Shown: piece after piece, positions 6,039-6,823 of the stretch
How the letters are laid out: each line of letters opens with the position of its first letter
Numbering within the stretch: position 1 is the first letter of the stretch
DNA from: Gemmatimonadaceae bacterium
Lineage (GTDB): Bacteria > Gemmatimonadota > Gemmatimonadetes > Gemmatimonadales > Gemmatimonadaceae
Reading direction: 5' to 3'
Assembly (NCBI GenBank): GCA_013820975.1
Contig: JACDHQ010000113.1
Span: 1 to 6,823 of the forward strand
Length of the DNA stretch: 6,823 nt
Notes under the pieces: model-generated
Databases searched by the model: none
Seen by the model: the letters and a program-made list of their open reading frames with translations, nothing else
Told to the model about the DNA's origin: nothing
Position numbers and translations under genes: made by a program

Positions 6039-6823
6039 AGCGCCTCCTCGGTTGCCGGCTCACCACACAGCAGGCAGTGCGTCGGCGGCTCGGCCGAGCG
6101 AAACTCCTCGTCCGGCAGGCACCGGATCGTTGCCTTCGTCTCTTCCTTGATGCGCTGCTCGCACGCCGTCGAGCCGCACCAGCCGGCGAAGACGAACGCC
6201 CCGTCACCGTCCATGACTTCCCTGAAGTGCGCGTAGTCGACCCGCTCGCGGATCGTGTTCCGGTCCATGCGCTCGCGCGCGGCGATGAGCATGTCCTTCT
6301 GCATCGCCGACAGGAGGTCGGCCACGTCCTCGCCGACCGTGTCGAGCGAGGCGGGCCGCTTCTCGCGGGTGTCGCGGCGCACGAGGACGCACTGGTTCTT
6401 CTCGATGTCCTTTGGCCCGAGCTCGAGCCGCAGCGGGATCCCGCGCATCTCCCAGTGATAGTACTTCGCGCCCGGCTTGATTCCCTCGCGCGCGTCGAGG
6501 TGGACGCGGAGGCGCCCGGGCTCGCGCTGCTCCCAGTCGCGGAGGCGGGCCACGAGAGCGTGTGCCGCCTCGAGCACGCGGTCACGCTCGTCGTCCTTGC
6601 GGTAGATCGGCACCACGACCACTTCGACGGGGGCCAGCAGCGGCGGGACCCGGATGCCCGTGTCGTCGCCATGGGTCATCACCAGGGCGCCGATCATCCG
6701 CGTGGACACCCCCCAGCTGGTGTTCCAGGCATGCTCGATCGTTCCTTCCTCGGACTGGAAGGTGAGGTCGAATGCCTTCGCGAAATTCTGCCCGAGGTCG
6801 TGGGACGTGCCGGCCTGCAGCGC
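6020..6823 (-). CDS. proS: Prolyl-tRNA synthetase, archaeal/eukaryotic type (5' part beyond window)
   Basis: This enzyme charges tRNA-Pro with proline. The visible 267 residues are the C-terminal part; the frame is open through the right edge, and about 200-240 residues should be missing. The visible start (QAGTSHDLGQNF) is class II core. Motif 3 follows as GVSTRMIGALVMTHGDDTG (visible 38-56). The anticodon-binding domain then starts near APVEVVVVPI. The C-terminal zinc domain has C216-x4-C221 (GWCGSTAC) and C250-x2-C253 (CLLC), the same spacing pattern as in Thermus thermophilus ProRS. The protein ends in a Tyr carboxy terminus (ARAY), which in that enzyme reaches toward the active site. This marks the type lacking the bacterial INS editing domain. 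The TAG stop (6022-6020) lies inside the start of lysA, so the two are probably cotranscribed and translationally coupled. Confidence 0.95.
   Translation of the reverse strand, partial: ALQAGTSHDLGQNFAKAFDLTFQSEEGTIEHAWNTSWGVSTRMIGALVMTHGDDTGIRVPPLLAPVEVVVVPIYRKDDERDRVLEAAHALVARLRDWEQREPGRLRVHLDAREGIKPGAKYYHWEMRGIPLRLELGPKDIEKNQCVLVRRDTREKRPASLDTVGEDVADLLSAMQKDMLIAARERMDRNTIRERVDYAHFREVMDGDGAFVFAGWCGSTACEQRIKEETKATIRCLPDEEFRSAEPPTHCLLCGEPATEEALWARAY
6043..6049 (-). promoter_or_regulatory. Ribosome binding site GAGGAGG of lysA inside proS
   Basis: GAGGAGG on the minus strand, with CGCT between it and GTG 6038, supports that start for lysA. The spacing of 4 nt is a little short. It is 22 nt from the alternative GTG 6020, too far for normal use. 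Confidence 0.65.

Overview
The window is compact, GC-rich bacterial DNA holding seven protein genes; two of them run off the edges. The base composition, long antisense shadow ORFs, tightly packed operon and an archaeal/eukaryotic-type (zinc-binding) prolyl-tRNA synthetase in a bacterial setting would fit a lineage such as Gemmatimonadota. That placement is an inference and cannot be proved from the window alone.

Layout, left to right. A tRNA-dihydrouridine synthase gene (dusB-type, minus strand, 3' end beyond the left edge) starts at 871. It is divergent from a stand-alone PTS IIA domain protein of the PtsN/fructose type (plus, 1014-1466), with a 142-bp spacer between the two starts. The IIA gene is followed by five tandem 7-bp repeats and then a strong intrinsic terminator. 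Facing it is a zinc-ribbon plus multi-spanning membrane protein of the DUF3667 type (minus, 1614-2576). Beyond that lies a minus-strand operon entering from the right edge: proS (prolyl-tRNA synthetase, 5' part missing), lysA (diaminopimelate decarboxylase), a small MJ0936/YfcE-like metallophosphoesterase, and guaA (GMP synthase). These junctions are very tight: a 19-bp overlap, a 4-bp ATGA overlap and a stop abutting a start (TAGATG). The operon ends at 2707 and is followed by its own copy of the same five-unit heptamer repeat and an intrinsic terminator.

How they fit together: the operon genes are housekeeping functions in protein synthesis, lysine/peptidoglycan precursor supply and guanine nucleotide synthesis. 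They are linked by translational coupling rather than by one pathway. The IIA protein is probably regulatory, because no PTS permease gene is present here.

The most notable non-coding signal is a compound module at the 3' ends of two unrelated genes (IIA and guaA). It consists of stop codon, 1-2 nt, a 35-bp heptamer array (34/35 identical between copies), an 8-nt link containing CGGAA, a GC hairpin starting GCGCCCG and a T-rich tail. Both copies read in the sense direction of their own gene, so they form an inverted pair around the DUF3667 gene. Two enzymes also carry substitutions at residues that family knowledge marks as functional: the phosphoesterase at two metal-ligand His positions, and the IIA protein at the second active-site His.
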